A stretch of DNA of 64,000 nt from CAZVYN01 sp964631125 (GTDB taxonomy: Bacteria; Eisenbacteria; RBG-16-71-46; CAIMUX01), in the NCBI GenBank assembly GCA_964631125.1, contig CAZVYN010000005.1, positions 1 to 64,000 of the forward strand. Direction: 5' to 3'. The notes under the pieces are model-generated. The model was given only the letters and a program-made list of their open reading frames with translations, ran no database searches and was not told the origin of the DNA. Below are positions 1 through 8,103 of this stretch, one piece after another. The translations under genes and the position numbers were made by a program. The stretch's first letter is position 1. Each line of letters opens with the position of its first letter.

Positions 1-67
1 CGATCCCTCCGAGGATCCCGATGTCTTCGTGCCTCGACTTCTCTGGATCGCGCGGGCCAAGCCCTAG
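1..67 (+). CDS. C-terminal end of an unidentified protein (partial)
   Basis: An open frame enters from the left edge and stops at TAG 65-67. It encodes about 21 residues ending in a hydrophobic strand followed by ARAKP. Such an ending occurs in several alpha/beta enzymes, including class I methyltransferases, but too little is visible to assign a function. The next gene starts 26 bp downstream on the same strand. Confidence 0.4.
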   Translation, partial: DPSEDPDVFVPRLLWIARAKP

Positions 68-93
68 CCCGACAGAACGGACCCGGTGGCTCG

Positions 94-882
94 ATGGCCC
101 CAACTCTTCTCCAAGCGCTCGCTCTTCTCCTCACCGGATCGCTCACCGGCATGCTCGGCTCGATGCTCGGCGTGGGCGGTGGCGTCTTCCTCGTCCCCGC
201 GCTCGTCATCCTCTTCGATGTGCCGATGCACTTCGCCGTCGGGACCAGTCTGGTGGTGGTGATCGCGACATCGAGCGCCGTCGGCGCCTTCCGCAACGAG
301 CGAGAGGCCGCCAACGTACGGCTCGCCCTGGTCCTGCAGGTGGTCGCCATCGCCGCGGCCATCCTCGGAGGACTGGTCGCCGGCGCCGTCCCCGAGCGAC
401 AGTTGGTCTTCCTCTTCGGTCTGCTGTTGTTGCCGGTTGGCTTGCTCATGTGGCGACAAGCGCCCGCGCGGGACGAGGCGCGAGACGCAGACGCCGGCGC
501 CTACTACGTCGTGCGTCGTCTGGGCGTCGGCGTGGGGGTCTCCGGAGTCGCCGGTGTCGTCTCCGGCCTGCTCGGCGTAGGCGGCGGCATCCTGATGGTC
601 CCCGCCCTGACGCTCTTCTGCCGAGTTCCGACCCGCGCCGCCATCGCCACGAGCAACTTCATGATCGGGATCACCGCGCTCGCCAGCACCTTCCTCTACT
701 TCGGACGCGGCGAGATCGCCCCGGCCCTGACCGGCGCGGTCGTCCTCGGAGTGCTGATCGGCTCGACCCTCGGGATTCGACTTGCCCGGCGTCTGAGCGG
801 ATCGCAGGTACGCCGAGTCTTCGCCGTCTTCCTCTGGTTCGTCGCCAGCCAGATGCTCTGGCGCGCGGTGCGACCGTCATGA
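94..882 (+). CDS. TauE/SafE family sulfite exporter-like membrane protein
   Basis: A 262-residue inner-membrane protein of the TauE/SafE (former DUF81) family, which moves sulfite, sulfonates or other organic anions. Two homologous halves are visible, each opening with a glycine-rich helix (GSMLGVGGGVFLVPAL near residue 25 and GLLGVGGGILMVPAL near residue 160). About seven to eight hydrophobic segments fill the rest. Its TGA overlaps the ATG of the following DUF1634 gene, a pairing seen repeatedly in this family, so the two are probably co-translated. The substrate cannot be read from sequence; the sulfate importer lies several kilobases away on the other strand and is not evidence of linkage. 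Confidence 0.88.
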   Translation: MAPTLLQALALLLTGSLTGMLGSMLGVGGGVFLVPALVILFDVPMHFAVGTSLVVVIATSSAVGAFRNEREAANVRLALVLQVVAIAAAILGGLVAGAVPERQLVFLFGLLLLPVGLLMWRQAPARDEARDADAGAYYVVRRLGVGVGVSGVAGVVSGLLGVGGGILMVPALTLFCRVPTRAAIATSNFMIGITALASTFLYFGRGEIAPALTGAVVLGVLIGSTLGIRLARRLSGSQVRRVFAVFLWFVASQMLWRAVRPS

Positions 883-1271
883 GCTTCTGGCGCCGGCTCG
901 ATCGCCTGGTGGCCTCGCCGCCCTACGAACAGCGCGAGCCGATCATCGGAGAACGCCGCATCGTGGGCGTGGGTGTGGTGCTGAGCGCGTTGCTCCTCGC
1001 GTTCGGACTCACGCGCGTCGTCGTGATGCTCGAGCCCTCTCACGAGATCACGCCGCAGGCGTCGAGCATCTTCCGTGGACTTCGCTCGCTGCAGGGCGAC
1101 GCCGCGCTCCTCGCGGGGCTCTTGGTGCTCGCACTCACACCGGTGCTGCGGCTCGTGTGGATCCTGTGCTACTTCGAGCGTCGGAAGGACCGGTGGATGG
1201 CCGCGGTCACCGCGGCGGTGCTCGTGCTGATCGGGATCGGGATCGCGTTGGGGAGTCGCGCTCGCGGGTGA
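879..1271 (+). CDS. DUF1634 domain-containing membrane protein
   Basis: A 130-residue protein with three predicted membrane helices (around residues 28-50, 75-95 and 108-125). The ATG at 879 overlaps the stop of the TauE/SafE gene by four bases. Length, helix count and position match DUF1634 proteins, which typically accompany TauE/SafE exporters. Its role is unknown; a small partner subunit of the exporter is the obvious inference. The frame is open further upstream, but that part is antisense-like low-complexity sequence overlapping the exporter, so the overlapping ATG is the sensible start. Confidence 0.75.
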   Translation: MSFWRRLDRLVASPPYEQREPIIGERRIVGVGVVLSALLLAFGLTRVVVMLEPSHEITPQASSIFRGLRSLQGDAALLAGLLVLALTPVLRLVWILCYFERRKDRWMAAVTAAVLVLIGIGIALGSRARG

Positions 1272-1347
1272 CGGGGCTGTAGCATTGACGGGCTTGGGTC
1301 GAGGGGTCGGGCGTGAGGCCGAGGTTGGTCTGAGGGTGGAGGCTTCG

Positions 1348-2730
1348 ATGAGCGTGCTGCGGCGTGTCGTGGGGTTGGTTGGCGTGGTGGTGGTTGGGGT
1401 GGCGATTCAGGCGGGGAGTGCCGCCGGGGGGCCCGGCGACACTACTTGGGTCAACACATTCTCGAACGACCTGTACAACTGGGCGACGCCGCATGAGCAG
1501 ACGTTCACGTTCCCGGCGGAGCGCAATTGGCGCAAGGTGCTCCTTCGGTATCACATCGGCTGCCCGCCGACGCCGGACGACTGTGACCCGTGGGACCGAA
1601 TCGGCTACCTACGCGTGATGCGAGAGGTCGCGGGTGGCGCCCCGGTCGCGGACGAACAGCTCGTGATCGAGCCGGTCGAGATCGCGCGGATCATCACGCC
1701 GTACGACATCACCGGCCCCAACCGTCCCGGAACGTGCGACTGGTTCCTCGACGTGAGCGACTACCAGAGTCTCTTGCACGGCGAGGTCACGCTGAACAAC
1801 TACATCGAGTCATGGATCGGCGGCACGCGCGGTTGGCTCGTCACCATCGACTTCGCCTTCATCGAGGGAGAGCCGGAGCTGATCCCCTACAAGGTGACGA
1901 ACCTCTGGAATCAGTACTACGCCGTCTACGGCGATCCGACCCGGCCCATCGAAGACGTTCTCGCGCCCGTCGATGTCGCGATCGATGCCGAGGCGATCAG
2001 CGCCAAGGTGAAGGTGACCACCACCGGACACGGACAGGGCAACAGTCAGAACTGCGCCGAGTTCTGCAACAAGCAGCACACGGTCACCGCCAACGCCACG
2101 AACTTCACGCACAACCTGTGGCGAAACAACTGCGCACAGAATCCGTGCGGTCCCCAAGGCGGCACCTGGACCAACTCGCGCGCGGGCTGGTGCCCCGGCG
2201 ACAAGGTCGATCCGTGGGAAGTCGACGTCACCGGGCTGATCGTCGCTGGCGCGACCTCGACCTTCGACTACAGCGTCCAGGCCTATACGAACTTCTGTTG
2301 CCCCTGCAATCCCGGCTGCATCTCAGGCGCCACCTGCGCCAACTGCAACTACGACAGCAACGGCCACACCGAGCCGATCTACGCCGTCGCCTCGCAGTTG
2401 ATCCAGTACAAGACCAACCTCGCTTCAGACGTAGCGACGCTCGCCACGCCCACACGCGCCGTCTTGGAGCAGAACGTTCCCAATCCGGTGCAGGGATCGA
2501 CCGAGATCCGCTACCAGATCGAATCGCCGGGGCGTGTCCGACTCGATCTGTACGACGCCAGCGGCCGCGTCGTCCGCGTTCTCGCTCGCGAGCATCAAAC
2601 GGCCGGCAGCTACACGGTCCGATGGGATGGACGCGACGCGAGCGGGGATCGCGTGCCGGCGGGTGTCTACTTCTACTCGCTGGCGTCGGGAGCGGGAGCC
2701 TCGACGAAGAAGATGTTGCTGCTCGAGTAG
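1348..2730 (+). CDS. Secreted peptide-N-glycosidase F-like protein with C-terminal sorting/FlgD-like domain
   Basis: Predicted 460-residue secreted amidase that removes N-linked glycans from glycoproteins. After a signal peptide (about residues 1-25) comes a two-domain PNGase F-like region. Motifs line up with Elizabethkingia PNGase F: CDPWDR (D83 for Asp60), YIESW (E154 for Glu118), CAEFC (E238 for Glu206) and SRAGWCPGDKV. All three catalytic acids are therefore retained. A cysteine-rich stretch follows. The last 75 or so residues form a FlgD-like Ig domain (LEQNVPNP...GVYFYSL) as found on secreted proteins of FCB bacteria. The start at ATG 1348 was chosen for the GGTGGAGG upstream and the signal peptide; the frame is open slightly further upstream. 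Confidence 0.85.
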   Translation: MSVLRRVVGLVGVVVVGVAIQAGSAAGGPGDTTWVNTFSNDLYNWATPHEQTFTFPAERNWRKVLLRYHIGCPPTPDDCDPWDRIGYLRVMREVAGGAPVADEQLVIEPVEIARIITPYDITGPNRPGTCDWFLDVSDYQSLLHGEVTLNNYIESWIGGTRGWLVTIDFAFIEGEPELIPYKVTNLWNQYYAVYGDPTRPIEDVLAPVDVAIDAEAISAKVKVTTTGHGQGNSQNCAEFCNKQHTVTANATNFTHNLWRNNCAQNPCGPQGGTWTNSRAGWCPGDKVDPWEVDVTGLIVAGATSTFDYSVQAYTNFCCPCNPGCISGATCANCNYDSNGHTEPIYAVASQLIQYKTNLASDVATLATPTRAVLEQNVPNPVQGSTEIRYQIESPGRVRLDLYDASGRVVRVLAREHQTAGSYTVRWDGRDASGDRVPAGVYFYSLASGAGASTKKMLLLE

Positions 2731-2852
2731 AGGAGTGGCGTCAGAAACGGAGAAAGCGAGTCACATTCACGGCCGCTTCTCGTAACCGAGTGGAAGACGA
2801 CTCGAGAACGATGGTACGTCCGGGGTCGACTGACCCGGTGCAGAGGAGATTC

Positions 2853-3611
2853 GTGCGCGAGCTGCCTGACCTGAGGGTGCGGCTGATGCCTGTTCCGCGC
2901 GGAGCCGTTTCGCGTGATCGCGGAGATCTGCAACCTTCCCCCGATCTGCACGTTCTGTTGCGCGCTGTCCTGGTCATCTGGGATCTCGCTTTGCGCGTAT
3001 CGTTCGGGCCACCGTTCCTCACGAAAGACGGGCGTTCGCGTGATGTGGATGGCCGTCGCGCAGAACTCGCGAAGGTCCGCGAACGGGATCCGCGAGCCCT
3101 CGATCACTTCTTCCACGAGCACTTCGATCGCGTTTTCTCGTTCGCGGCGCGGTTGCTCGGCGATCGCGCCGCTGCAGAGGACGTCGCGCAAGAGGTCTTC
3201 TTCCGCGCTTACCGGGCGCTGGATCAGCTCGATCTGGAGCGAGATCCGGCTCCCTGGTTGCTGGCCATCACCACCAACGTCTGCCGCGATCTCTGGAGGA
3301 GTCACCCCCACCATATGGATCGACGCTCCGAGCCGCTCGTCTACGAGTCGGGGGCCGAGCGGGATATCGTCGATCCGAGCCCCGATGCGCAAACCGCTCG
3401 CTTGAAGAGCGAACAGGTGCGCCTCGTGCAGTCGGCGCTGAACATGTTGCCCGAGATGCTGCGAGAGGTTGTCCTGCTGCGTGACTACCAAGACCTTCCG
3501 CACGAGGACATCGCGGAGTGCCTGGGGATCTCCTCCGCTGCCGCTCGAAAGCGATACTCCCGAGCGCTCTCGCAGTTGGCGCAGCTCTTGAGCGCGGAGA
3601 TCCCATCATGA
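2853..3611 (+). CDS. ECF-family RNA polymerase sigma-70 factor
   Basis: Sigma-70 factor with region 2 (FHEHFDRVFSFAARLLGD, AEDVAQEVFFRAYRAL, then a WLLAITTNVCRDLWR stretch) and a C-terminal region 4 helix-turn-helix (LPEMLREVVLLRDYQDLP ... GISSAAARKRYSRAL). It directs RNA polymerase to a small regulon. The start is uncertain. GTG 2853 follows an AGAGGAG ribosome-binding site but gives an unusual N-terminal extension of about 60 residues (252 aa in all). GTG 3045 would give a typical ECF length near 188 aa. The TGA overlaps the ATG of the FecR-like gene, so the pair is translationally coupled, as in sigma/FecR signalling units. Confidence 0.85.
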   Translation: MRELPDLRVRLMPVPRGAVSRDRGDLQPSPDLHVLLRAVLVIWDLALRVSFGPPFLTKDGRSRDVDGRRAELAKVRERDPRALDHFFHEHFDRVFSFAARLLGDRAAAEDVAQEVFFRAYRALDQLDLERDPAPWLLAITTNVCRDLWRSHPHHMDRRSEPLVYESGAERDIVDPSPDAQTARLKSEQVRLVQSALNMLPEMLREVVLLRDYQDLPHEDIAECLGISSAAARKRYSRALSQLAQLLSAEIPS

Positions 3612-4468
3612 GCGACCGACCCACCGATCCGGCCCACGCGGAAGCGAGCGACACCGTGCGACGTCTTCCCGCCGTTCCCGCCGATCCGGCGTTTCGAGCT
3701 CGGCTTCAGCGTGAGTTCTCATCGGGAACCATCGTGAGCCCCGCTTCGGGGGAGGCAACTCAGCAGAGCCGGAGTGCGCTCGCCCTGCTCCTCGCATCGT
3801 GGGTGCGTCGGCTCGGTAGACCGTGGGTGGGTTCCCTTGCTGGAATCGGCGTCGCGGCGCTCGTCGCGATCTCGCTCTTGGCTCGCGTCGATCGCGGCCC
3901 CGGTTGGCAGGTGATCGGCTCGATGGGGCAGGGACAGGTCCTTTTGGACGGGGAAGCGATCGACCCGAGCGGGACGACGTCTGCGATTCCCGCCGGGACG
4001 ACGATTTCGACGCTCGGCGACGTCACCCTGGATCTCGTCTGTGACGGCTTCGCGGTGATGCAACTCGCACCTGGCACCGAGATCTCGGTTCCAGGCGTTC
4101 CGCGACGTTTTCTCGCACGCCAGGTAGAGATGCGAGTGACCCGTGGCGAAGTGCGCTTCTCTACCGGCCCTCGGTTTGTGGGTCGACGCCTCACGATTCA
4201 TTCCGCCGCGGGTCGCGTGAGTGTGCTCGGCACAACCTTCGCCGTGCTCTGCGACGAGGACAGTACCTGCGTGTGCGTGCTCGACGGCGTCGTGCGGTTC
4301 GAGCCCACGGCGCTCAACGGCGAAGCGCGAACTCCGTTCGTCGTCCCCGCGGGCGAACGTCACTCTGTCTTCCTGACTTCGCCTGAGGTTCGCCGAGAGG
4401 TGATCCATCCTGGCGAGCGGATGAAACTAGAGATGCTTCGCGCAGCAGGAGTAGATCGCCTGCGCTGA
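3608..4468 (+). CDS. FecR domain-containing membrane protein, probable sigma regulator
   Basis: A 286-residue protein. It has a cytoplasmic N-terminal segment of about 75 residues, one membrane helix (SLAGIGVAALVAISLLARV), then a periplasmic FecR domain with the characteristic run of beta strands (VLLDGEAI, LVCDGFAVMQLAPGTEI, VTRGEVRFSTG, VLGTTFAV). FecR proteins bind and control an ECF sigma factor and transmit a periplasmic signal. The ATGA overlap with the upstream sigma gene supports that partnership. No TonB receptor with an N-terminal signalling domain is adjacent, so the stimulus is unknown. Confidence 0.85.
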   Translation: MSDRPTDPAHAEASDTVRRLPAVPADPAFRARLQREFSSGTIVSPASGEATQQSRSALALLLASWVRRLGRPWVGSLAGIGVAALVAISLLARVDRGPGWQVIGSMGQGQVLLDGEAIDPSGTTSAIPAGTTISTLGDVTLDLVCDGFAVMQLAPGTEISVPGVPRRFLARQVEMRVTRGEVRFSTGPRFVGRRLTIHSAAGRVSVLGTTFAVLCDEDSTCVCVLDGVVRFEPTALNGEARTPFVVPAGERHSVFLTSPEVRREVIHPGERMKLEMLRAAGVDRLR

Positions 4469-4602
4469 GATCGTGATCTCCTGCGGCCGTTCACGAAGAA
4501 ACCCGGTCACAACGGCCGCCATGCGCCGTACTTCTCCTCGATCGATCGCTAGACCTCATCACTCTGATCCGCACGCTCGCGGACGACCCAAGGAGCAGAA
4601 AC

Positions 4603-5490
4603 ATGCTGCAAAGTTTGCGGCGGGGCTGTGCCCTCGCCTTCGCCCTCGCCGCCGTCTCGTTCTCAGCGTTCTTCAATGCTGGTTGCCAACAGGAGGATGT
4701 GCTTGCACCGTCCAGCGAAACCATCGACGCCGAGCTTGATCGCGAGGCCGCGATCGAGGCCAGCGCGGGCCTCTCGCACGCGGGACCGACGCCGATTGCG
4801 GGGCCGACCGTCATCACCAAGTCCGGCCGCTACCGAGTGACCGAGGATTTCCAAGTCTTGGAAGGCGATGGAATCGTCATCCGGTGCAGCCATGTCGTCT
4901 TGGATCTGGGCGGGCATACGATCACAGGTCCAGGCAACAAACTCGGGCGGGGAATCGTGCTGGAGGGCTCGCACGGTAGCGTCCTGCGCAAAGGTCGCCT
5001 GGAGCGCTTCGGGATCGGGGTGGCGCTCCTGGGCTCGAACGAGAGCACAGTTCGCCAAATCGACATCGTGGGCGGCGACGAGTTCGCGGACCCGCCGAAC
5101 GGCGTCGCCCCCCAAATCGGCATCCTCTTGGTCAACAGCGCAGAGAACTCGATCCTCAACAACGATCTCTCGCTAGTAAATCTCGGGATCTTCGTGCGCG
5201 GCGGCGACAGCTTCGAGAATCGCATCCGGAAGAATCAGGTCACGGGCGGCGCGAACGGACTTCTCGGCATCTGCTACAACCCAGCCGAGGGTGAGGGCCC
5301 AGGCGGACCGCACGACGACGACCTTCGTAACAACGTCTTGAATCGCTTCGGAACTGGCATCCAGTTCAGTGTGGGCTCAGCGGAGAATCGATTCGCGCGC
5401 AATACGGTCTACTATTTCGCCAGCCCATGGAACGACTTCAACGGATCGAACGAGTTCGTCGGCAACACGACGATGCAGGTCACACCGTAG
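4603..5490 (+). CDS. Lipoprotein with right-handed parallel beta-helix (NosD/pectate-lyase-like) repeats
   Basis: A 295-residue predicted lipoprotein: charged N-terminus, hydrophobic core and a lipobox ending FNAGC near residue 28. The body shows repeating short strands with Asn turns (SVLRKGRLERFGIGVALLGS, NSILNNDLSLVNLGIFVRG, NRFARNTVYYF) typical of PbH1 beta-helix proteins. Such folds occur in polysaccharide lyases and surface adhesins. No lyase catalytic residues are recognised, so only the fold is claimed. It sits 134 bp after the sigma/FecR pair on the same strand, making it a plausible regulon member. RBS AAGGAG lies before the ATG. Confidence 0.75.
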   Translation: MLQSLRRGCALAFALAAVSFSAFFNAGCQQEDVLAPSSETIDAELDREAAIEASAGLSHAGPTPIAGPTVITKSGRYRVTEDFQVLEGDGIVIRCSHVVLDLGGHTITGPGNKLGRGIVLEGSHGSVLRKGRLERFGIGVALLGSNESTVRQIDIVGGDEFADPPNGVAPQIGILLVNSAENSILNNDLSLVNLGIFVRGGDSFENRIRKNQVTGGANGLLGICYNPAEGEGPGGPHDDDLRNNVLNRFGTGIQFSVGSAENRFARNTVYYFASPWNDFNGSNEFVGNTTMQVTP

Positions 5491-5510
5491 CCTGACGACT
5501 CCCAGCGGTT

Positions 5511-5576
5511 CGCCGACCGGAGGGGGTCGGCGGGTCTCCGAGCCCCGCGGATCCGAGCGGATTTCGCGGGGTTCGG
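5511..5576. terminator. Two GC-rich hairpins between convergent genes
   Basis: Between the converging beta-helix and amidotransferase genes there are two inverted repeats. One has 8-bp arms at 5511-5518 / 5525-5532 with a 6-nt loop. The other has about 11 bp at 5539-5549 / 5565-5575, including a G-U pair. Neither has a clear T-run. Position suggests a bidirectional terminator; this is inference. Confidence 0.45.
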
Positions 5577-5633
5577 CGCAGCCCGGAGTCGCCGCAGGAG
5601 ATCACCCGCACAGCGTGGGCGCGGTCACTCGCC

Positions 5634-6374
5634 TCATGCGCGCGCCGCTTCCACGAGCGCCTGCGCCAGCGGTACGGGTCGCCCCTCCAGCGCCGCCAAC
5701 TCCGGCTGGAAGAGCGTCGCGAGGAAGAAGGGGTGATCTTCGAGTTCAACCGCGCGGATGTCACCGGTCTCGTCAAACGCGGTGGCGCGCAGGGATCCTG
5801 ACTCGAAGTGCGATCGGTAGCTCGGCGAGAGGCCGTAGCGGCAGTGGTAGCCCTCGGTCGCTGCGTCGGCGCCGTAGGCTCGAGCGACGCGCGAGTCGGA
5901 GATGAACTGCACCCGGCCGGACGCGCCGACGAGTGAGCAGGCGAGCGGCGCGATGAGCGGATCATCGGCCTCGGGGGACATCTCCGCGTGTTCGACTCCA
6001 CTCAGTTTCCACACGTTGCGCGCGTACTCGAGCATCGCGTGCTGGAAGCCGCCGCAAGTGCCCAGGAACGGCACATGACTTTCCCGAGCCCAACGGATGG
6101 CAGCGAGCGCACCGCGCGTGTCGCGGTAGGGAGACGCGGGAACACACCAGAGCGCATCGAATCGCGCCAAGTAAGTCGAGAGACCCGGCGAAGCGCCGTT
6201 GTCCGAAGGTCCCGCGGCGCGACCGAGTTCCTCCGTCGGGATCCAGCGGCTCTCGACGAGCACTCCGCCTTCTGAGCCGACTCGCGCGAGTGCGAGTGGA
6301 ATCGCTCGGTGCGCCCGCACGCCCGGGTTCGGATCGCCGATCAAACCGATGCGAATGACCGAAACTCGGCTCAC
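5634..6374 (-). CDS. CTP synthase C-terminal-region-related glutamine amidotransferase-like protein
   Basis: A 246-residue class I glutamine amidotransferase-like domain without the CTP synthase synthetase half. The nucleophile elbow is visible as FLGTCGGFQHAMLEYARN (Cys about residue 108), and LFQPEL stands where the family has its His-x-Glu region. Only the Glu is obvious, so the catalytic His is doubtful. It belongs to a family annotated as CTP synthase C-terminal-region-related (seleno)protein; here the elbow residue is an ordinary TGC cysteine. The ATG overlaps the end of the upstream methyltransferase gene by four bases, implying one transcript. The reaction it catalyses is unknown. Confidence 0.75.
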   Translation of the reverse strand: MSRVSVIRIGLIGDPNPGVRAHRAIPLALARVGSEGGVLVESRWIPTEELGRAAGPSDNGASPGLSTYLARFDALWCVPASPYRDTRGALAAIRWARESHVPFLGTCGGFQHAMLEYARNVWKLSGVEHAEMSPEADDPLIAPLACSLVGASGRVQFISDSRVARAYGADAATEGYHCRYGLSPSYRSHFESGSLRATAFDETGDIRAVELEDHPFFLATLFQPELAALEGRPVPLAQALVEAARA

Positions 6375-6892
6375 ATCTGCTCCGGCAAGAAGAGATCGCC
6401 CGATTCGTGCGCGAGGAGCCAGCGTTTGCGCGGCAGTCCGCCGCCGTAGCCGGTCATGCTGCCGTCACTCCCCACGACGCGGTGGCAAGGAATCAAGATC
6501 GCCACGGGATTCCGACCCGTCGCCATCCCCACTGCGCGCGACGCTTGTGGCTGGCCGATGCTCCGCGCAATCGCGCCGTAGGAGAGTGTCCCGCCGAACG
6601 GGATGCGCGAGATCTCGGTCCAGACCTCGCGTTCGAAGTCACTGCCGGCGAGTTCGGCGTGCATCTGGACGCGTTCGTCTTGCCCGACGAAAAAGCGCGC
6701 GAGCTTCTCGGAGATCTGCGGGCACGGCGCGGAAGTGAGTGCGGAGTCGGGGTAGCGAGTGCGCAGCCAGCGCAGGTGCGTTGCTTCGGGGTGATCGTCG
6801 GCGAACAACACGGCGAGAGGGCCGGCGTCGGAGTCGGCCAAGAAAAGCGGGCCGACGGGGGACGGGACGGTTTCGTAGCGGATCTCGAGCAT
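6371..6892 (-). CDS. ogt: Methylated-DNA--[protein]-cysteine S-methyltransferase
   Basis: A 173-residue DNA repair protein that transfers alkyl groups from O6-alkylguanine to its own cysteine. The active-site IPCHRVV motif near the C-terminus is intact. It is preceded by the FGGTLSYGAIARSIG helix-turn-helix and the ASRAVGMATGRNP arginine-finger region. The length matches Ogt/AdaB-type enzymes without an Ada regulatory domain. The start at 6892 is preceded on the minus strand by CCGGAGG. Its last bases overlap the start of the amidotransferase-like gene. A strong hairpin separates it from the sulfate operon upstream. Confidence 0.9.
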   Translation of the reverse strand: MLEIRYETVPSPVGPLFLADSDAGPLAVLFADDHPEATHLRWLRTRYPDSALTSAPCPQISEKLARFFVGQDERVQMHAELAGSDFEREVWTEISRIPFGGTLSYGAIARSIGQPQASRAVGMATGRNPVAILIPCHRVVGSDGSMTGYGGGLPRKRWLLAHESGDLFLPEQM

Positions 6893-6981
6893 GGGGGGGC
6901 CTCCGGGGGAGAGCGGAGGATAGCGGAGAAGGGGGCGCGGGCTCCAAGGACACGGTGGTGACGAGGCAAGGGTTGAAAGGA

Positions 6982-7014
6982 CATCTGACCAGCCGGCGGC
7001 CGGCTGGTCAGATG
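6982..7014 (-). terminator. Perfect 15-bp hairpin terminating the sulfate operon
   Basis: Arms at 6982-6996 and 7000-7014 are perfectly complementary with a CGG triloop. The hairpin overlaps the cysA stop codon (7008-7010). On the minus strand it is followed by TCCTTTC, a short pyrimidine run. It is probably an intrinsic terminator between cysA and the methyltransferase gene. Confidence 0.75.
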
Positions 7015-8099
7015 CCTTCTCCATGCATCAACGAATCGTCGCTCGTGTCGACGAAGACTCGTTCGTCTTTCAATGAGACGAAGAGTTCGAGGCCGCGTTC
7101 GATGGCCAAGAGGCGATAGCGCTCTTGCGACACTTCGACCTGAAACGGTTCGCCCCACTGGGCGGTGAGCTGGACCTTGACCAATGGACCGGCGGGGTTG
7201 ATGTGGTCGACGCAGGCGGTGAAGTACTCGCTGCCGTCGGGCTCGCGGGAAAGTTCCAACAGGTGGGGGCGGATCGCGATGCGAGCGGTGGTCGCGCCCG
7301 CCCTGGCCCACTCCGGTAGAGCGACGCCGACGCCGCCGACGTAGGCTCGCTCGCCTTCCACGCGTCCTTGGAACAGGTTCACGTTGCCGATGAAGTTATA
7401 GACGAACTGGCTGGTCGGCCGGTGATACACCTCTTCGGGCGTGCCGACCTGCTCGATCCTGCCCGCGTTCATGATGACGACGCGATCCGCCACCTCCATC
7501 GCCTCTTCTTGGTCGTGCGTGACGAAGACGCTGGTGACGTGGATCTCGTCGTGCAGTCGCCTCAGCCAACGCCGCAGTTCCTGGCGCACCTTCGCGTCGA
7601 GCGCGCCGAACGGCTCATCGAGCAGGAGCACGCTCGGTTCGACGGCGAGCGCGCGCGCCAACGCCACGCGCTGCCGCTGTCCTCCCGAGAGCTGTGACGG
7701 GAGTCGCTGGGCCATGCTCCCGAGATGCACCAGTTCCAACAGCTCCGTCACCCGTCGCCGCAACTCCGGCTCCGGCGGACGCGTCTCGCGCGGTCGCACT
7801 CGCAGTCCGAAGGCGACGTTCTCGAACACGGACATGTGTCGGAAGAGCGCGTAGTGTTGGAAGACAAACCCCACGCGCCGCTCGCGCAGGCTCTTCTCCG
7901 TCGCGTCTTGTCCATGGAAGAGCACGCGCCCCGCGTCGGGCGTTTCGAGTCCCCCGATGATCCGCAGCAGCGTCGTCTTGCCGGCGCCGGACGGACCGAG
8001 AAGCGCCACGAGCTCGCCCGACTCGATCTCGAGCGACACGTCAGTCAACGCGGCATGGTCGCCGAAGCCCTTACTGATCGCTTGGATGCTGATACTCAC
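7008..8099 (-). CDS. cysA: Sulfate/thiosulfate ABC transporter ATP-binding protein
   Basis: A 363-residue ATPase powering sulfate import. It has Walker A GPSGAGKTTLLRIIGG, Q-loop (FVFQHYALFRHM), signature LSGGQRQRVALARALA, Walker B LLLDEPFGALD and the H-loop VTHDQEEAMEVADR. A C-terminal TOBE-like regulatory region follows (FIGNVNLFQGRVEG onward). The start codon appears to be GTG at 8099, five bases from the cysW stop at 8104. It is the last gene of the rrf2-sbp-cysT-cysW-cysA run, and a strong hairpin overlaps its stop codon. Confidence 0.93.
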   Translation of the reverse strand: MSISIQAISKGFGDHAALTDVSLEIESGELVALLGPSGAGKTTLLRIIGGLETPDAGRVLFHGQDATEKSLRERRVGFVFQHYALFRHMSVFENVAFGLRVRPRETRPPEPELRRRVTELLELVHLGSMAQRLPSQLSGGQRQRVALARALAVEPSVLLLDEPFGALDAKVRQELRRWLRRLHDEIHVTSVFVTHDQEEAMEVADRVVIMNAGRIEQVGTPEEVYHRPTSQFVYNFIGNVNLFQGRVEGERAYVGGVGVALPEWARAGATTARIAIRPHLLELSREPDGSEYFTACVDHINPAGPLVKVQLTAQWGEPFQVEVSQERYRLLAIERGLELFVSLKDERVFVDTSDDSLMHGEGI

Positions 8100-8103
8100 G
8101 CGC

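Noticed and set aside
1590..2850. Single open frame running from inside the PNGase F gene into the sigma factor
   Set aside because: The upstream part is an out-of-frame Arg-rich shadow of the PNGase F gene. Only the part after about 2853 resembles a protein family, so no fusion is claimed.
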